In this document: piece after piece, positions 23,131 to 36,706 of the stretch
How the letters are laid out: the number at the start of each line of letters is the position of its first letter
Numbering within the stretch: position 1 is the stretch's first letter
Assembly (NCBI GenBank): GCA_014706295.1
Contig: JACSVZ010000004.1
Coordinates: forward strand, 89,287,047-89,351,046
Reading direction: 5' to 3'
DNA: 64,000 nt
Origin: Lycocorax pyrrhopterus obiensis
Taxonomy: Eukaryota; Chordata; Aves; Passeriformes; Paradisaeidae
The notes under the pieces: generated by a model
Databases searched by the model: none
What the model saw: only the letters and a program-made list of their open reading frames with translations
Told to the model about the DNA's origin: nothing
Program-made: the position numbers and the translations under genes

Positions 23131-25585
23131 TAAAAATGTTCATTGTTAACTAATGAATATTAAATGAAGCAATTATTTTTTGAATCACATATGAAACAAG
23201 CTATAAGACATTTTCAAAAGGATGTCCCCTTTTTAAATGGGAAACTGTCAAGCTTAATCAATGGAGAGACCCAGCAATGTGGATGTGGTTAGGAGTTTTA
23301 TTGTAGACTGTGATCCAGATGCGTCCCTTCTTCTAAGATGATGCTTTAGATCCATAAGGAGCTTTTGAGTACTTCGTGTCCCTACCTTGCTCTTTAATAT
23401 GACATTTTTTGCTATGTTTCTTCTTTGTTTTTATTATGTTGTATTCAGCACATTTTTTTTGTGTCCCTTAGTTTGTGTTTAGACATTTGAAAAGATTATA
23501 CCCACTGTGTAAAATGTATGAAGTTCACATTAATTGTCCATAGATCCTTAGATCCAAGCTATTTCCAGGGTTTTAAGAAAAAAACAAACAAACCCCTGAA
23601 AAACATACTTTGTAGAATAATATTGAAACAAATTGAATCATCATAAGTATATAGCTTAAATTAGTGTGTAATTTTTTATGTATACATTAATAAAAACTTT
23701 AAAAGTATTTCTGTAATGATCAAAAGCCAATTTAAACATAAAATCCTTTATTTACTGCATTAGACATAAAAATATTTGTATTCCTCCTGTTCATTTCCCC
23801 TCCACCCCCCTTCTTTCTTTCTTGGGGGGCATATTCAGGTATTTTAAATTTTAAATTGCTGTTGCAAGCATCCAATAATTATACATTTCATTTCACTCTA
23901 TGTTTTTGCATGTGCACAGTTTTTTAATTCTCCTTCCATGCCTTTATAGTAGCAAACTTAAGGGAAATGTTGGTTTTCACGTTGCTTCACACAACATTAC
24001 ACTTGTCGGATGGTCTTTGTTCAATATGATTTTTAAATACTTTGATTCTCAATTTGCATTTATCACTACTTGGTAACTGCTTGGGTTTTTTTCCCTGTTT
24101 CCTTAGAAAAAGAAATGCAGAGATCCTAATTCTAGACAATAGGAGAAAATGCCTTTAAAAATATGTGTTTATGGCATTAAAATGTCAGATTAATGAGTAA
24201 TATTTTCTTTAGTAATAAGAGAACCTATTTTTTCATTAACTTGAGGTATTTATTTGGAATAATGTTTGGTCTATTTTTCTGAGGGTTTTAAGAATGTTCT
24301 GAAGATTTTGACAAGTATAAAATAAATGCAATTTTAGAAACTTACATTGTTCTTGAAGAATTTTGTGCATTTTGCATGAATTATGAAAGAAAAGGGCCAA
24401 TATTTTCCCTGCCTTTCTGAGTTTTCATATTTAATGGCTCAAGAACAAACTGATAGGAAAAGCAGTTTTTTAAAACTTTTCTAGATTTGAAGCATCACAC
24501 TCAAATTTTAAAATTAAGTAAAAAAAAAAAGAAAAAGAAAAAATCCTATTAAAATTTCCTGAAAGAATGAAAATAACTATAGAAACACATCATAGTATTA
24601 ATGAACAATATAGTCAGTGTTTGTGAGATCCTCTGAGAAACTAAGGTAATACTTGTCCATGAAGGGTGGGAATGAGCTGCATGATAGTGAATGACATTAT
24701 ATGCAGTTCTTCACAGCACAGCACAATTTTAAGCATTGAGCCTCCTGATTGCCACGTAGAAATCCCCTGGTGTTTAGGACTGAATAACTTAGAGAGACTA
24801 AACTGAGAAATCTACCCTATTGAGTTCACTTAGCTCACGACACGGGATTATCAAATGCAGCTTTAAAAGTGCAAGAAAACAAGCAAAAGAACCAGTTAAT
24901 TGTGATGGGGAACAGAGAATGTCACAAATAATAAATGGAGTCAGATATGTAAATACTGTTTAGGAAAACTCCCTGTGATATAGACCGTAAGTGTATACAG
25001 TTTTTTAAAATCTTCATAACAATTGGTCAGCATAAGTAATTCCAAAGGGACACATTTCAATGTTACAAGTGTAACAGTCAAATTTCAGTCCCAAAAAATT
25101 TATCATTTAATGTAATGTTTAACATGAAATTTCAGCAAGGTCAGGAATATTTAACGAATTAATGCCATTAATTGAAATTAATATTTCCTGGTTGTACATG
25201 TTGACAAATTACTATATCTAATTGCTTATTTCCTCATTTGAGAGAATATAGTGATGTTGAAATTATTCGTTAAGTAAGTTCTGTTGCCTCAAAGAGTTGT
25301 GATTGTATATTTTCTTAGAAAAAGTAGATATCTGTGCATTCATTGAACTCATCCTGTAAAAGAACAAACTTGGTATCACAATTGTTTTGTATTCCTAGAT
25401 TTTCTTCCTTAAAAGGTGGGCAAACTAAGTAGTAAACCTCTTCTCTGGAGTATAAGTTGTTTTTTATGAATACAATATTGATAGAGTAGAATTTTGTACC
25501 TTAATTTCTTTGTTTGGATCTTGAAATACTGTCACTTAGCAATGTTTACATTTGTTTGAGAATGTTGATATTAAAATATATTTAA

Positions 25586-25759
<174 letters not shown>

Positions 25760-27289
25760 TAATTTTTCTTGAAGTTTGGAAGGGGAATTTATACGTTCTG
25801 CTGCAATGAAACTCAAAACTAAACAAACTAAAAAAGGGAATTCTATATCATCTATATGTGTATATATGATTATAAATATACAGAGATTTTTATGTAGCTT
25901 GAAGAATGCAATCAAATGTGTAGAAAGAGTATCAATTTAGGGAGCTAATTTCCTTTAAATAGTTTTAATTTCACTTAATCATCCTTTTGTCATGATAAAC
26001 TTACTTTTAAGAAGAACTCATTAGTTAGATTTATGTTAATTTTTTCTAAATTAATTCCCAAATAGGAGCTTCTTGCAATCATACTATGTTCATATCAGTC
26101 CCAGATATTTGCCTAGTCCTGATTTTTCAGTAAATTCCTTTCCGTTCATTTGTTTTGCTCAACTTCACAAATGGCCTGACCTTCTAACTTATTTCTAAAT
26201 GTTTTCGTGTCCTGACCCCTCTGCTTGAAATTCCCCCCACCCTGCTTTTATGGAGGAGAAGGGGAAGTGGTTGGTTGTTACTTTGTATGTTTTTCCATTG
26301 CAATCTACTGTCTGTAATAAAAACACAGAAAAATATATAAGTGCTGCCAAAGTACATCAGAACTGAGGTGTATAGGAAAAATAAAGAATGCATCTCGATG
26401 TACAGGACTTTTCTTTTTTATCTCAGTAGAAAAATTATTTGGGGTTGCACATTTAAATTGTACATGTCAATGGCAGTCTTGACCCTTGAAGTGTGGTTGC
26501 CTTATATTCTCCTAGAACCAGACAACCTAGCCAGGAAAAACAGAGCAAACCACCACCATTAACTGGAAAAGAAAAAAGAAATAATACAAACTGTTAGAGA
26601 TACTTTTTTTGTCATTTTGAGGTAGATCAAAGTGATACTTCTTGTACACACAAAATCTTACACCTGAATGCCAGTTACCAGAGCAGCAAATGATACTTGT
26701 TTAAGAAACACTGGAGAATTTGTAACATTTGAACTTAAACATTTTTGTTCAAGAATGAGTTAAAGCATAATATCACTTATATAAAACTCATACACTTCTT
26801 TAAAAAGTTTTCATTACCTAGTTTTTTTGTAATTCCATTTTTTTTTAATCCTGCTGCCAGATTAGATTTTTTCAACTTGTATAATCATGTGTGTGCTACA
26901 CTTCCGAATGGTGTATAATTCTTGGTCAGTATTATGATGTGCATGTTTGTGGATTGTGGGGAGTTAAAGAGGCAGGTTTTATTTCCAGTCTGTACTATTC
27001 TCAATTCCTTTACTGACCTCCAAGATGCCAGTATTCATGGTCCTCATATGAGCACCAATCTCTTAATAATAAAATACACAGTGCAAGGAAGTGCTTATCA
27101 CATTTTCTAAATTATAATCAACTTAAAGTGTAAAAGCTGATAAACTGCATGCAACTACTGTGGGCTTAATGACTTCAAAAGTACAAGACTTAGTGAAGAA
27201 GTTGACATTTGCGTTTAGCCCAGAATGGTGATTAACAAAGCTCAGAATTTAGGAAGCTGATGAAAAGTCACAGGAACCCTTACTCTTGG

Positions 27290-27530
27290 CAAGTTCAGGA
27301 CATTACTTGAAAGGGCACAGCAGTGGTGAGGGTCCCAGGGGCCCCGGGGGCCGTGGGGTCTGCCCATGGTGGTGGTGCAGCTCCAGACCCATCCCACCAC
27401 CACACCCGGGTCTCAGGCAGAGAGTGGTGGGAGGCCCCAGGAACTGCCCTTGGAAACTGCGTGGTGCTAATGTAAATGCTCCCAGTTTCGTCAAATTCCG
27501 CACAAAACCTTACAGTGATCCATTCCTGCT
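27290..27530. other. GC-rich intronic patch
   Basis: About 240 nt with GGTCCCAGGGGCCCCGGGGG, GTGGTGGTGCAGC, CCCACCACCACACCCGGG and GGGAGGCCCCAGGAACTGCC, in an AT-rich intron. Only a few CpGs occur. It matches no repeat I can name. It may be an old element or an isolated GC-biased patch. Confidence 0.45.
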
Positions 27531-28084
27531 TTCTGTAAGCAGTATACAAGGCTTTCTAACATTTTAATGCAATCTTTTGCAGTAACTCCGTTTCCTAAAC
27601 AGAACTCTGGACTGAACTTCAACTGTACCTCTTGCTTGGCTTCACCTCCCCTCCTTTTTTAACCTTATATTAGAAATTTGAATAGGAGAAAGCTAAAAGA
27701 CTAACAGCTTGACTGAAAAATCTCTCTGCAAGCTAGATCTTTCCTAGCCTTTCTTTTTTGTGGATAGCTACAGGAGGAACCAACTGTATTTTTAATGCTA
27801 TGAAGTTGCACCTTGGATTACTTTCTGCTGTACTAGGCCTTAGGCAGGAGGAATTGAAAATAAACTAATAAATATTAATTGTGTGCTAGTTATGGTGCTG
27901 GAGGTATGGTGTTTCTTCCACTTACTAGAAGGAAAATGTCCTGTATTCAGTTCCCATGAATCTGCCCTTGTTACTCGCTCCATTAAAAGAATACAGATTG
28001 CTCAATACAGCAGCAACATGCCAAGATTTGTGTATTGTTAATAGGCAGCATACAGTGGCATACTTAAATGTGATTTGTTTTGTG

Positions 28085-28182
28085 ACACTTAGGGACATGG
28101 TTTAGTGATGGACTGGACAGTGGTAGGTTAACCCTTACACTTGGTGAACCTAGAGGTCTTTTCTAACCTAAGTGATCTATGA
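28085..28182 (+). mobile_element. CR1 3' tail fragment
   Basis: Reads GGGACATGGTTTAGTGATGG, ACTGGACAGTGGTAGGTT and AGAGGTCTTTTCTAACCTAA with GTGATCTATGA, the usual CR1 end in plus orientation. Confidence 0.85.
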
Positions 28183-28376
28183 CCTTTTTTTCCCTGTTAA
28201 GTACAGACACCTCTTTAATAGCTGTTAAATGATGCTTTCGTAGAATTCCCTATGTAGATGAGGGTTTATTTTAGACTTCTTCTGGGATTGTTACAGAAGA
28301 TTTCCATATGATGTGTCTGAGACTTAAGTTAAATTCATGGGTGGCTATTAAGACAGTTTTGGTCATAAACATGGAG

Positions 28377-28455
28377 TTGTAGAATGATTAGGGTTGGAAG
28401 GGACCTTAGACATCATCTAGTTCCAATCTCCTTGCATACATAGATAGACATTTTC
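28377..28455 (-). mobile_element. CR1 3' tail fragment
   Basis: Reads TAGAATGATTAGGGTTGGAA, GGGACCTTAGACATCATCTA and GTTCCAATCTCCTTGC, the reverse complement of a CR1 end. It lies about 200 bp from the plus-strand tail at 28085-28182, so two separate insertions occurred. Confidence 0.85.
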
Positions 28456-29824
28456 ACAGAAAACTGAGTCCTAGTTGGATCAGTCTTGTCATAGAGTTGT
28501 AATGAGTTCTCAAAGTCTAGTCTCTAATATCGTAGCAAAGGACCAGGTGGTGGTAGTATATTGTGATGGAAGGATAGAAAATCTGATAATCATTTTCATC
28601 TAGTACCTTTTTTCCTATTTGTATCAGTCACACTTCTATTCATGGAGAAGATCAGGCTTCCTCCCAGCAGTTCATGAAGTAAAGAAATGCTCGTATTTCA
28701 TGCTTTAGAATGGAGGCAGCCACAGAGAAAGCTGAAAAATAAAATTTTCCAAAGTACCAGAAATATGTTGGGTGTTTTACCCCAATATTTAGAAAAAGAA
28801 TGACCAAGTTTTTAAAGAATCTAGTCATTCCTCTTGCCTGTACTGAAACTTAAGTAACTGAAGAGGCTAAATTACATCAGAAGGTAGTGGAAGATATATG
28901 GATAGATTCTGAGGTTCTGAGATTTGTATCACAGTACTTAGAAATTATAGGATCTAGACCCTCTGTTTAGCATGTTGAAAAAGTGCTGTAGTACCATAAA
29001 TGTGACATTTTGAAATATTCTGAGTTGATGTAGACTTATAAAACTATAACTCTGTTTGTGTCACTGAAAATTTTATGTCCAAATATTTTTAAATGCTTCT
29101 AGATTTAAACTGAAATACTTTGAGAAACTTGAATATTCTTGCAAAATCTATCCTTAGTGTTCTTTAGAGGATAACTGAATATGTTAAGTAATGTATTTTC
29201 AAACTGCTGACTATCTGGATTTGCCGAATGTGGCAGAGAGATTGTGATGGTTTCACAACTGAATCTGTGCTTTCCCAAAGTCAGACTACATACTGCCTAG
29301 AACCATTTTATATATTTTTTTTCTTTGTAATTATGTGTCCTTTGGTGTAAAGACCTAAGAGACTACAGGACGTCATGTTTAGGTTAAGGACATACAGTTA
29401 CATAAATATTGTGATACATGACTTTCTTTCTCCAAGTCATGGGGAAATCATGAAGGAGAGTACTTACTGGCCCTTCTTACATTCGTGGGTAGAAGGCTCC
29501 CTCCATCCATTTGGAAAGGGTAAATCTCTCTCCAAACAGAATATTGATATGATAATTTTGAGAACTTAGTTTTCATAAAGTACGAATAAAGTATTGTAAA
29601 TGTTGGGCTGATTAATTGAAAGGTGCATGTTTCTTGCTCTGTAGGTGAATTTTCAGGATTTTTTTGTCTGGCTGAAATATCTTTAAGGGCAGATTGTTAT
29701 AGAATATATCAGCATAGTAATACTTTCATGGCAAGTTGTTGCTAATGCTGTGGAAATTTTATAATATTTATTTTAAACAGAGCATCCAGTCTAAAGCAAT
29801 CTGATTTGTTGGTTATCATTTTAG

Positions 29825-29946
29825 CTAGAACATGTGGTTCTAATTTACGTGGACCGAGTGGCATTATCACGTCGCCAAATTATCCAGTTCAATATGAAGA
29901 CAATGCACACTGCGTGTGGGTCATTACAACAACTGATCCAGAAAAG
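29825..29946 (+). CDS. CSMD1: CSMD1 internal exon: N-terminal part of a CUB domain
   Basis: The acceptor TTTTAG ends at 29824 and the donor is GTATGC. The exon (122 nt) starts with CT, which completes the split Ala codon, and ends on a codon boundary after Glu-Lys. It reads RTCGSNLRGPSGIITSPNYP, then VQYEDNAHCVWVITTTDPEK. This is the classic CUB start: Cys-Gly, Gly-x-Ile-x-SPNYP, Tyr, and the second cysteine in HCVWVI. The cysteine pair about 27 residues apart is the usual first CUB disulphide. It follows the sushi domain directly, as expected for the alternating CUB-sushi architecture of CSMD proteins. My recollection of CSMD3 is a more divergent sequence here (TFTSPNFP-like), so CSMD1 is favoured. 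An alternative AG four bases further in would break the frame. Confidence 0.92.
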
Positions 29947-32754
29947 GTATGCTTTTTTCTCTTGTCTCAAGTGAAAAGGTAGAGTTTGGGATTTGTCTTA
30001 AAAATATTTCATATATATTTGCACAAATGCATGAACACATGCAAGTCTTTATATTCATTTAAACACAAAAAGGAGCAGAGTAGAGATGTTATGAAAATAT
30101 ACTGGTTGCTAGGGGAAAAAAAAAAGTAGCATATATGAAAATGTCCACTCGGAGTAATAGGTCTAATTTAAAATTTTCAAGTTTTAAATACATTTTTTAA
30201 TGAAATACAGAAAATCGTAATCAAAATTCCACATTGCTAAATGAGTTAATAGTGAATTTTTCAGGTTGTGTCTTGATACTTATTCACTGTTGAATCTTAA
30301 CATAAGATTTCTTGGCATAAAACCTGGACATTACACGTAAGTATTTTGACAGCTGTTGTTAGTCGTTTTACTACCTACATAATTTCTCTTTTCAATCCAC
30401 TATTTTCCAGTAAGGATTCTCAATACATAACTATGAATTAGTCATCTAATTATGCATAAGATAGTGGTCATAACAAAATAGTTTTACTGTTTTTCTGCAA
30501 AATCAGTAGAGAGACCCCCTACCTGTAAGAAAGAAAAAAAAAAAAAAGAGGTTAAAGAAGTATTTTACTTACATTGTACTTCTGTGTAGTGAACTGCTGA
30601 ATAAATGAATTACATTACGTCAAGGAATGTACAATCTATATGTACTTTCATAATTATGGAACATGTATTTCCTGTGCAGCTTTTTGGAAGACTGTATTCT
30701 TGACTTCTTTAAAGTAGTTAAGTAAAAAAAATGTTTATCTCACCATTAATAAGTGAAAATGTTTAGCTTCAGAAAAGATAAATTTCCTGCATGCTTTCAT
30801 AGCATGTTGTTGACATGCAAATACTGTTGCTTTGCAAAATTAATTAAGTTCACTTTTTCTTAAAGAGAATTCAGTGTGCCTCAGTAAAGATATATATTCA
30901 GGTAGAACAGGCAAAAGTACAAAACTATCATATTGAGAAAGATTTTACTGTAGTGGGACTTCTTTCTGAACAGAAAGGGCTGTTTTTCAGTTCCAAATTG
31001 AACTGTTATATTTTATTTAGAATAGCCATTAGAAGTGAATATTTTTCCTGGAAGACCTTTGACTTTAAAATCATTGCATTTTATAGAAATTATTAAATCA
31101 CTTTGCATTTTTAAATATAGAAAAGCATTTAACTTATGGGAAATGTCTGAAAATTTAATCTACTCAAATTATATTCAGTAGTGTGTTGTCTTGCTGATTT
31201 TTTAAAACACAGTATATTTTTGTAAGATAAAAATTAAATGTGCATTAAAAAAAAGTGAAATTACTAATAATAGAGGATAGTATAGGCATCCTAAAACTTT
31301 CTTTCTTTAGTTCATTTTTATTTTTTTTCCTTGAATTTTCAAAAATTTAATGAAGGAGTGTTTTTCATATTGATAATAAAATGAAGGTGACAATCTGCTT
31401 GTTGATTGCAAGAAAGTTTAACCATAATAATAGAAAAATTGGTACTGACTATGCTATTTAACTGCCCAGTGTATATTTTCTGTGGAGACTCAAACTTACC
31501 TATGAAAAACAGTAAACCCCCATCTACTACAATAATGCACAAGTTCTTTTCATTCTATACAATGTATATTTCTCAGTGAATTTAGAATTTTAGTAACGCA
31601 GAACTTAATGAGATTGGTTTGGATTAACTTATTATTCTATTCACTGGACTTGAAAAACCACTACTATTAAGTAGTGTTCTGTGGGAAGGTTTCTAGTTCA
31701 TCAGACACAAGAACACATAGGAGGAATTGCACACCGAGACAGATGAATTATGTTACGTTCAAAATTAAGAGGTCCGAGTAAACACCTGGAGCTTTCACCC
31801 AGAAAAAAATCCACACTTGTTACATCCAGCTGCGTGAAAGGCAAAGAGACATGCTAACAGACACTGATAATCACAGCATGAGAAAAAGAGGCGTAACCTT
31901 TAAGTCTTTCGTTTTGGACAGGATGGGCAATATTGAATGAGTTGTCTTTTTATTGATCTTGGATTTGTCTGGCAGGGCAACCAAGGAAGAATTTTCTTAA
32001 TTTCATGTCTCTTGGAAAGACTGTAATTGCTTTAGGACCATGACAACTGTAAATGTGTAGTCTTAAAATGAGACATTTAAGGCTTATGGTATTGTTAGGT
32101 TGCTTTCACATGAAGTGTACATCATCTTTATGAGTATTGGGATTTCTATCCCCAAACAACTGCATCTGGAGTTAACACACACCCCTTCAGTTAATAAAAG
32201 ATGTGAAAGAAAATCCTTTTACTTTACAGACTTTCTGACTGAAATGGAACCCTACTTCTTTTTAAAGAAAAATATCTTGCTAGCATTTTGAAATCCATGA
32301 ACTTTAAAAAAATCAATTACCAAAATAATTTTCAAGTTTCCAGAGCAGTGAAATTATTTTAAGATATGCTGAAAGTTTTGCAGATTTTTACCCTTGACTT
32401 TTCTTGGAGTTATGAATGACAGAACTCTTGAAAATTGAACTGTGTATTGAAGGTCTGATTTCAAGATTACATTGAGGAATCCACTCTTTTGACTGGCAGA
32501 TATGAAAATATTTATCAGTGTGCTTAGGGTCCTGTTGATTTTCTTTTCCAAGGAGGCAGAGAGCTCATGACATGTTGTTACTCTGTATTTTAAATTACTT
32601 TTGGCTTACTCTAAAAGTGAATTTGTGGCCTTTTATCAGGTTAGTTTGCAAATAGAATTTTACAAGATAGGACAGTGTTTTCTCTTAACATTCAGTGCAG
32701 TTTGAAGAGGATAATGTAGTTAAAGAGGTTTCCTAGGAGGTATCCTTCCAAAGA

Positions 32755-32878
32755 AAAACCACCCCTCCCCCCCAAAAAAAACCCCCAAACAAACAAAAAC
32801 AAACAAAAAACCCAACAAAACAAAACAAACAAACAAACACACCCCCCCAACAAAAAAAAAAAAACACCCCAAAAACTC
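32755..32878. repeat. A/C-only low-complexity tract
   Basis: About 120 nt of A and C with units such as AAAC and AACA and long C runs (CCCCCCC). The minus strand gives a Phe/Gly/Val/Cys open frame that is not a gene. Confidence 0.85.
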
Positions 32879-33959
32879 TAAGCTGGAATCTTTTAAAGAA
32901 TATTTTATTTTTAAAAATGGACACATCTTCCAAATTTTGCATTCTGGTGCTGGCGTGGGGGCAGATTTTTAATGCCAACTCAAAATGAAAACAAATTTCA
33001 ACATCCTATAGAGACAGTAGCATCGTTCCAGGTCTTAGCCAACTATATAAAGATCATTTTTAGTCAAATATTTTTCTAACATTTAGTTGCCTTTTTCTGA
33101 GCAACACAGAAATCTAAATTTGATTCTTCTCCTGTTCAAAGGTATTCCTGCTTATTTTGAAGAGTTTATTTTCTTCCTTAACCATTTATTTGTTTCCTCT
33201 GGATCCCACTATTGTAGCTTTTGGTCAGCATCCTACTGAGTAATTTATTAGACTTTTAGTACTTGCAAATACAACTTTATGGTGCTCTTCTGACTCTGTG
33301 TCAAGTACATGCTGTAACTCTTTACAACTCTTCATTGTTTTAGTTCTTCTGTTACGTAGTTTCTCAGCTTTCTAGAATCAGTCACTTTGAACTCTTTTGA
33401 GGATTTACTGATCTGTTCTCTTTACATCTTTCTTACTGTTAGTATCATCTCTTTAGTACGTACTAACCATGCCTCTACCCCTTGCTGTTTCAATTCCTTC
33501 TCCAGACTGTGGATACTTGCTGCCTTGGATTTCCTGCTGCTTTCACTGTTTTATGGTCACATTGCAAGGGCTCCATTTTTCAGCCCCAATGTCTATTGGA
33601 GGTCAAGGTTTTTTGCATTATTACATTGTTGTTTCAGCAATGATATGTAATTTTGCCCAGTATTTTCCTGACTGATTGCTGATTGCAGTGTAGTAGGTGT
33701 GCCATGGGCTGCAATATTGCTAAGTTTAATGACCTGGCAGATAAAGACTGTGTCCCAGTTAATGCTAAATGAAATAACATCACTTTGGAGTGGGGTTATA
33801 CCAGATTTAAGTAAAAGTGTTGAAGAAAATTTCTTCTACATTAATACATCTATTTCTGAGGCTGTGCCTTTTGGTAAAACTGATAAACCCGGATCAAAAC
33901 CACTTTCTATATTGAGTTTAGATGTCTCATTTGAGCATTAATTGCAAGAAGTTTTGACT

Positions 33960-34206
33960 CTTGTTTTCTTTAAACTGGAGGTAGTGATGGAAGAGGGATG
34001 CATGGGATCAATGCATGGGCACTGGAATCGTCTGCCCAGGGAGGTGGTGAAGTCACTGTCCCTGGGTGTGTTTGAAAAAAGACTGGATGTGGCACTCAGT
34101 GCCATGGTTTAGTTGATGAGGTGCTGTTAGGTCATAGGTTGGATTTGATGATATCAAAGGTCTTTTCCAACCTAGTTCATTCTGTGTCTCCCTGTGATTC
34201 TGTAAT
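33960..34206 (+). mobile_element. CR1 LINE fragment, 3' end
   Basis: Reads GGGCACTGGAATCGTCTGCC, CAGGGAGGTGGTGAAGTCAC, GGATGTGGCACTCAGTGCCA, TGGTTTAGTTGATGAGG and GGTCTTTTCCAACCTAGTTC, the CR1 ORF2 end plus 3' UTR in plus orientation. Confidence 0.92.
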
Positions 34207-35265
34207 ACTCATCTCATGATGAAAGCATCCAAGCACAAATTTCCTGCCACACAGGAAAGTGCTGTATTTCCTGGCCAGCAAGAAAAGCTAACTGAGGGAG
34301 CAATAGTAATGCTTCTAGTGTTATTTCCTGTGGTATTTGCTTTTTTTTTCCTCAGGCGATTTCTAACTTTAAGTGCCAGAAAACACCAAATGCTTAAGTT
34401 TTTGTCCCTCATAAGGCCATTGTCACAAATACAGGCTGACAGTTATTATTTCTTATTACTTACCTTCCCTCTGACCTTCCTTCCATGCTGTTTTTGAGCG
34501 AAGGAGACTAACTACTGAGCTTTATCTGTCTTCAGTGCCTCAAATTTGCTTTCAGGATATCAGCTAGATTCACACTACTGAGATTTAGCTGTAGGGTGTG
34601 AATTTTATGAGCCTCATATGGATCTAAGTATGACATATTGAGTTGGAAAAGGCAATTTAGGGAAAAAACAACCAGTAAGACTTCTGGAAAGGAACTATAG
34701 AAGCATACACAGGAAAGAATGGAAAAGCTGAAGAAGGAGACTCAGCAGTATATTTGCTGTGATACTGTCTTTGATTTTACAATAAGTCCATAATTCAGAC
34801 AGACAGTTGGAATGTATTAGATGGTAATGCAATGCTCAAGGCAAACAAAAGTTTCAGTGTCCCAAAAAAGTGTCAACAAAAAACCAACAAACAACCCAAA
34901 AATTACAGCCTTCAAAGTGAATAAAATGATTTTGTTAAATACAAAAACGTATGCCATTTTGACAGTTTTAATGCTTCTGTTTCCTCATGTTCTAATACCA
35001 GATTGAGGACACGTTCAAAAGAGAGCAATATGTAATGTTTTCACTGTGATATGTTTCTTCTGTATCTGCTTGGGTCAGAACTATATAAATCCATTATTTT
35101 GACTCTTTAGTTGAATAGTTACTGCAGCAAAAGTATTTGCCTTCCTCATAGATACACTTTTCCAAACTGTATATCTGAAAAATTCTTCATTATTTTGGTC
35201 TATATCTTGCAAACAAAACTAGGCTATTTATCTTTGAAATTTTTATTTTATAGCTAAAACAATCC

Positions 35266-35745
35266 CCTACTCAAAAAATACACCCCTTCCCCCTCAAAGC
35301 ACTGTCCAAATGCTTCTTGAGCTCTGTCACGCTTGGTGCTGTGACCACTTCCCTGGGGAGCCTGTTCCAGTGCCCAACCACCCTCTGGGTGAAAAACCTT
35401 TTTTTGATATCTAACCTACACCTCCTCTGATACAGATTCAGGTCATTCCCTCGGGTCCTGTCACTGGTCACCACAGAGAAGAGATCAGTGCCTGCCCCTC
35501 CCCTTCCCCTCACGAGGAAGTTGTAACTGCAGTGAGGTGTCCCCTCAGTCTCCTCTTCTCCAGGCTGAACAGACCAAGTGATCTCAAGTGCTCCTCATAC
35601 GGCTTCCCCTCAAGGCCCTTCACCATCTTTGTAGCCCTCCTTTGGACACCCTCTAATAGCTTAATATAATTTTATTTTGCTGTGTCCAAAACTGTACACA
35701 GTATTCAAGGTGAGGCCTCATCAGTGCAGAGCAGAGTGGAATAAT
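35266..35745 (-). mobile_element. CR1 LINE fragment, ORF2 C-terminus, 3' truncated
   Basis: On the minus strand it encodes the CR1 ORF2 end with GNDLNLYQRRCRLDIKKRFF and TQRVVGHWNRLPREVV. It is nearly identical over about 250 bp to 60230-60470 on the opposite strand. The end after the last ORF2 codons diverges and the usual CR1 tail is absent. Upstream it continues through the CR1 sequence around CCTTTGGACACCCTC (plus strand). Confidence 0.93.
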
Positions 35746-36283
35746 TAGGCAGTACAATCTCCCTTTCCAAATTTTTAAATGTGATGACCCCAGGTGAATT
35801 TCACACATTAGAAGTGGTCTGAGTCAGAATAAACTGGTGACATTGCAGAAGTTGTGCCTTCACATATATGAGAAGGAACTTAGTCCAGTTCTGTGTGGAA
35901 AAAAAGAAGAGATTATTGATCAGCCTCTAAGAAATAATGTAAAAATAAAAATAAGTAAACTAAGCAAATATCAGTAGGAAATCTTAGTGTGATTCTATGC
36001 TAGTTATGTTTCTTGTTTTCTGCCTGTTTATTGTTTGAAGAGAAAACTGGTTGTAGTATTTATGATATTTGGTTAAATGGAAGGTAGCGCTATTTGCTGT
36101 ATGGCTGAATTTCAGTAAATTCATAAGTAAAACCAAATCTGTGTTCAAAAATATTCTAACACTTACTGACAATTTTTTTTCAATGTTGCATAGATTTCAA
36201 GGAGAAATGTACTGTTTCCACTTGAGTGTATACTGGTATTTACTGTTGGTTTTATACATAAATACAATTTGGCAAGTCCTAAT

Positions 36284-36706
36284 TATTCAAAGAATTGTGG
36301 AATTGTTTAGGTTGAAAAAGACCTTTAAGATGCTTGAGTCCAACTGTTAAGCCAGCACTGCCAAGCCTACCCCTAAACCATGTCTCTAAGCACCACATTT
36401 GCACATCTTTAAATGCCTCCAGGAGTGGTAATGCAACCATATCTTCAGGCAGCCTGGTCAAATGCTTGGCCACCCTTTCAGTGAAGAAATTTTTCCTCAT
36501 ATTTAATCTAAATCTCATCTGGCACAGTTTGAGGCCATTTCTTCTTGTCCTGTTGCTTGTTATCTGGAAGATCACCCCCCATCTGGCCATAACGTTCTTT
36601 CAAGCAGTGGTAGAGAGTGATATGGTCTCCTCTGAGCCTTATTTTATCCAGACTAAACAACTCCAGCTCCCTCAGCCATTCCTCATTAGACACTGATGCA
36701 TTTAAT
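36284..36706 (-). mobile_element. CR1 LINE fragment, 3' end
   Basis: Plus strand reads TTGTGGAATTGTTTAGGTTG, AAAAAGACCTTTAAGATGC, AAGCACCACATTTGCACATC, TTTTTCCTCATATTTAATCT and GAGCCTTATTTTATCCAGAC. The 3' UTR (ACCACATTTGCACATC type) differs from the copy at 35266-35745, so it is another CR1 subfamily. Confidence 0.9.

Noticed and set aside
34020..34206. Possible exon suggested by locally higher GC
   Set aside because: It matches the CR1 3' end; the GC rise is due to the LINE.
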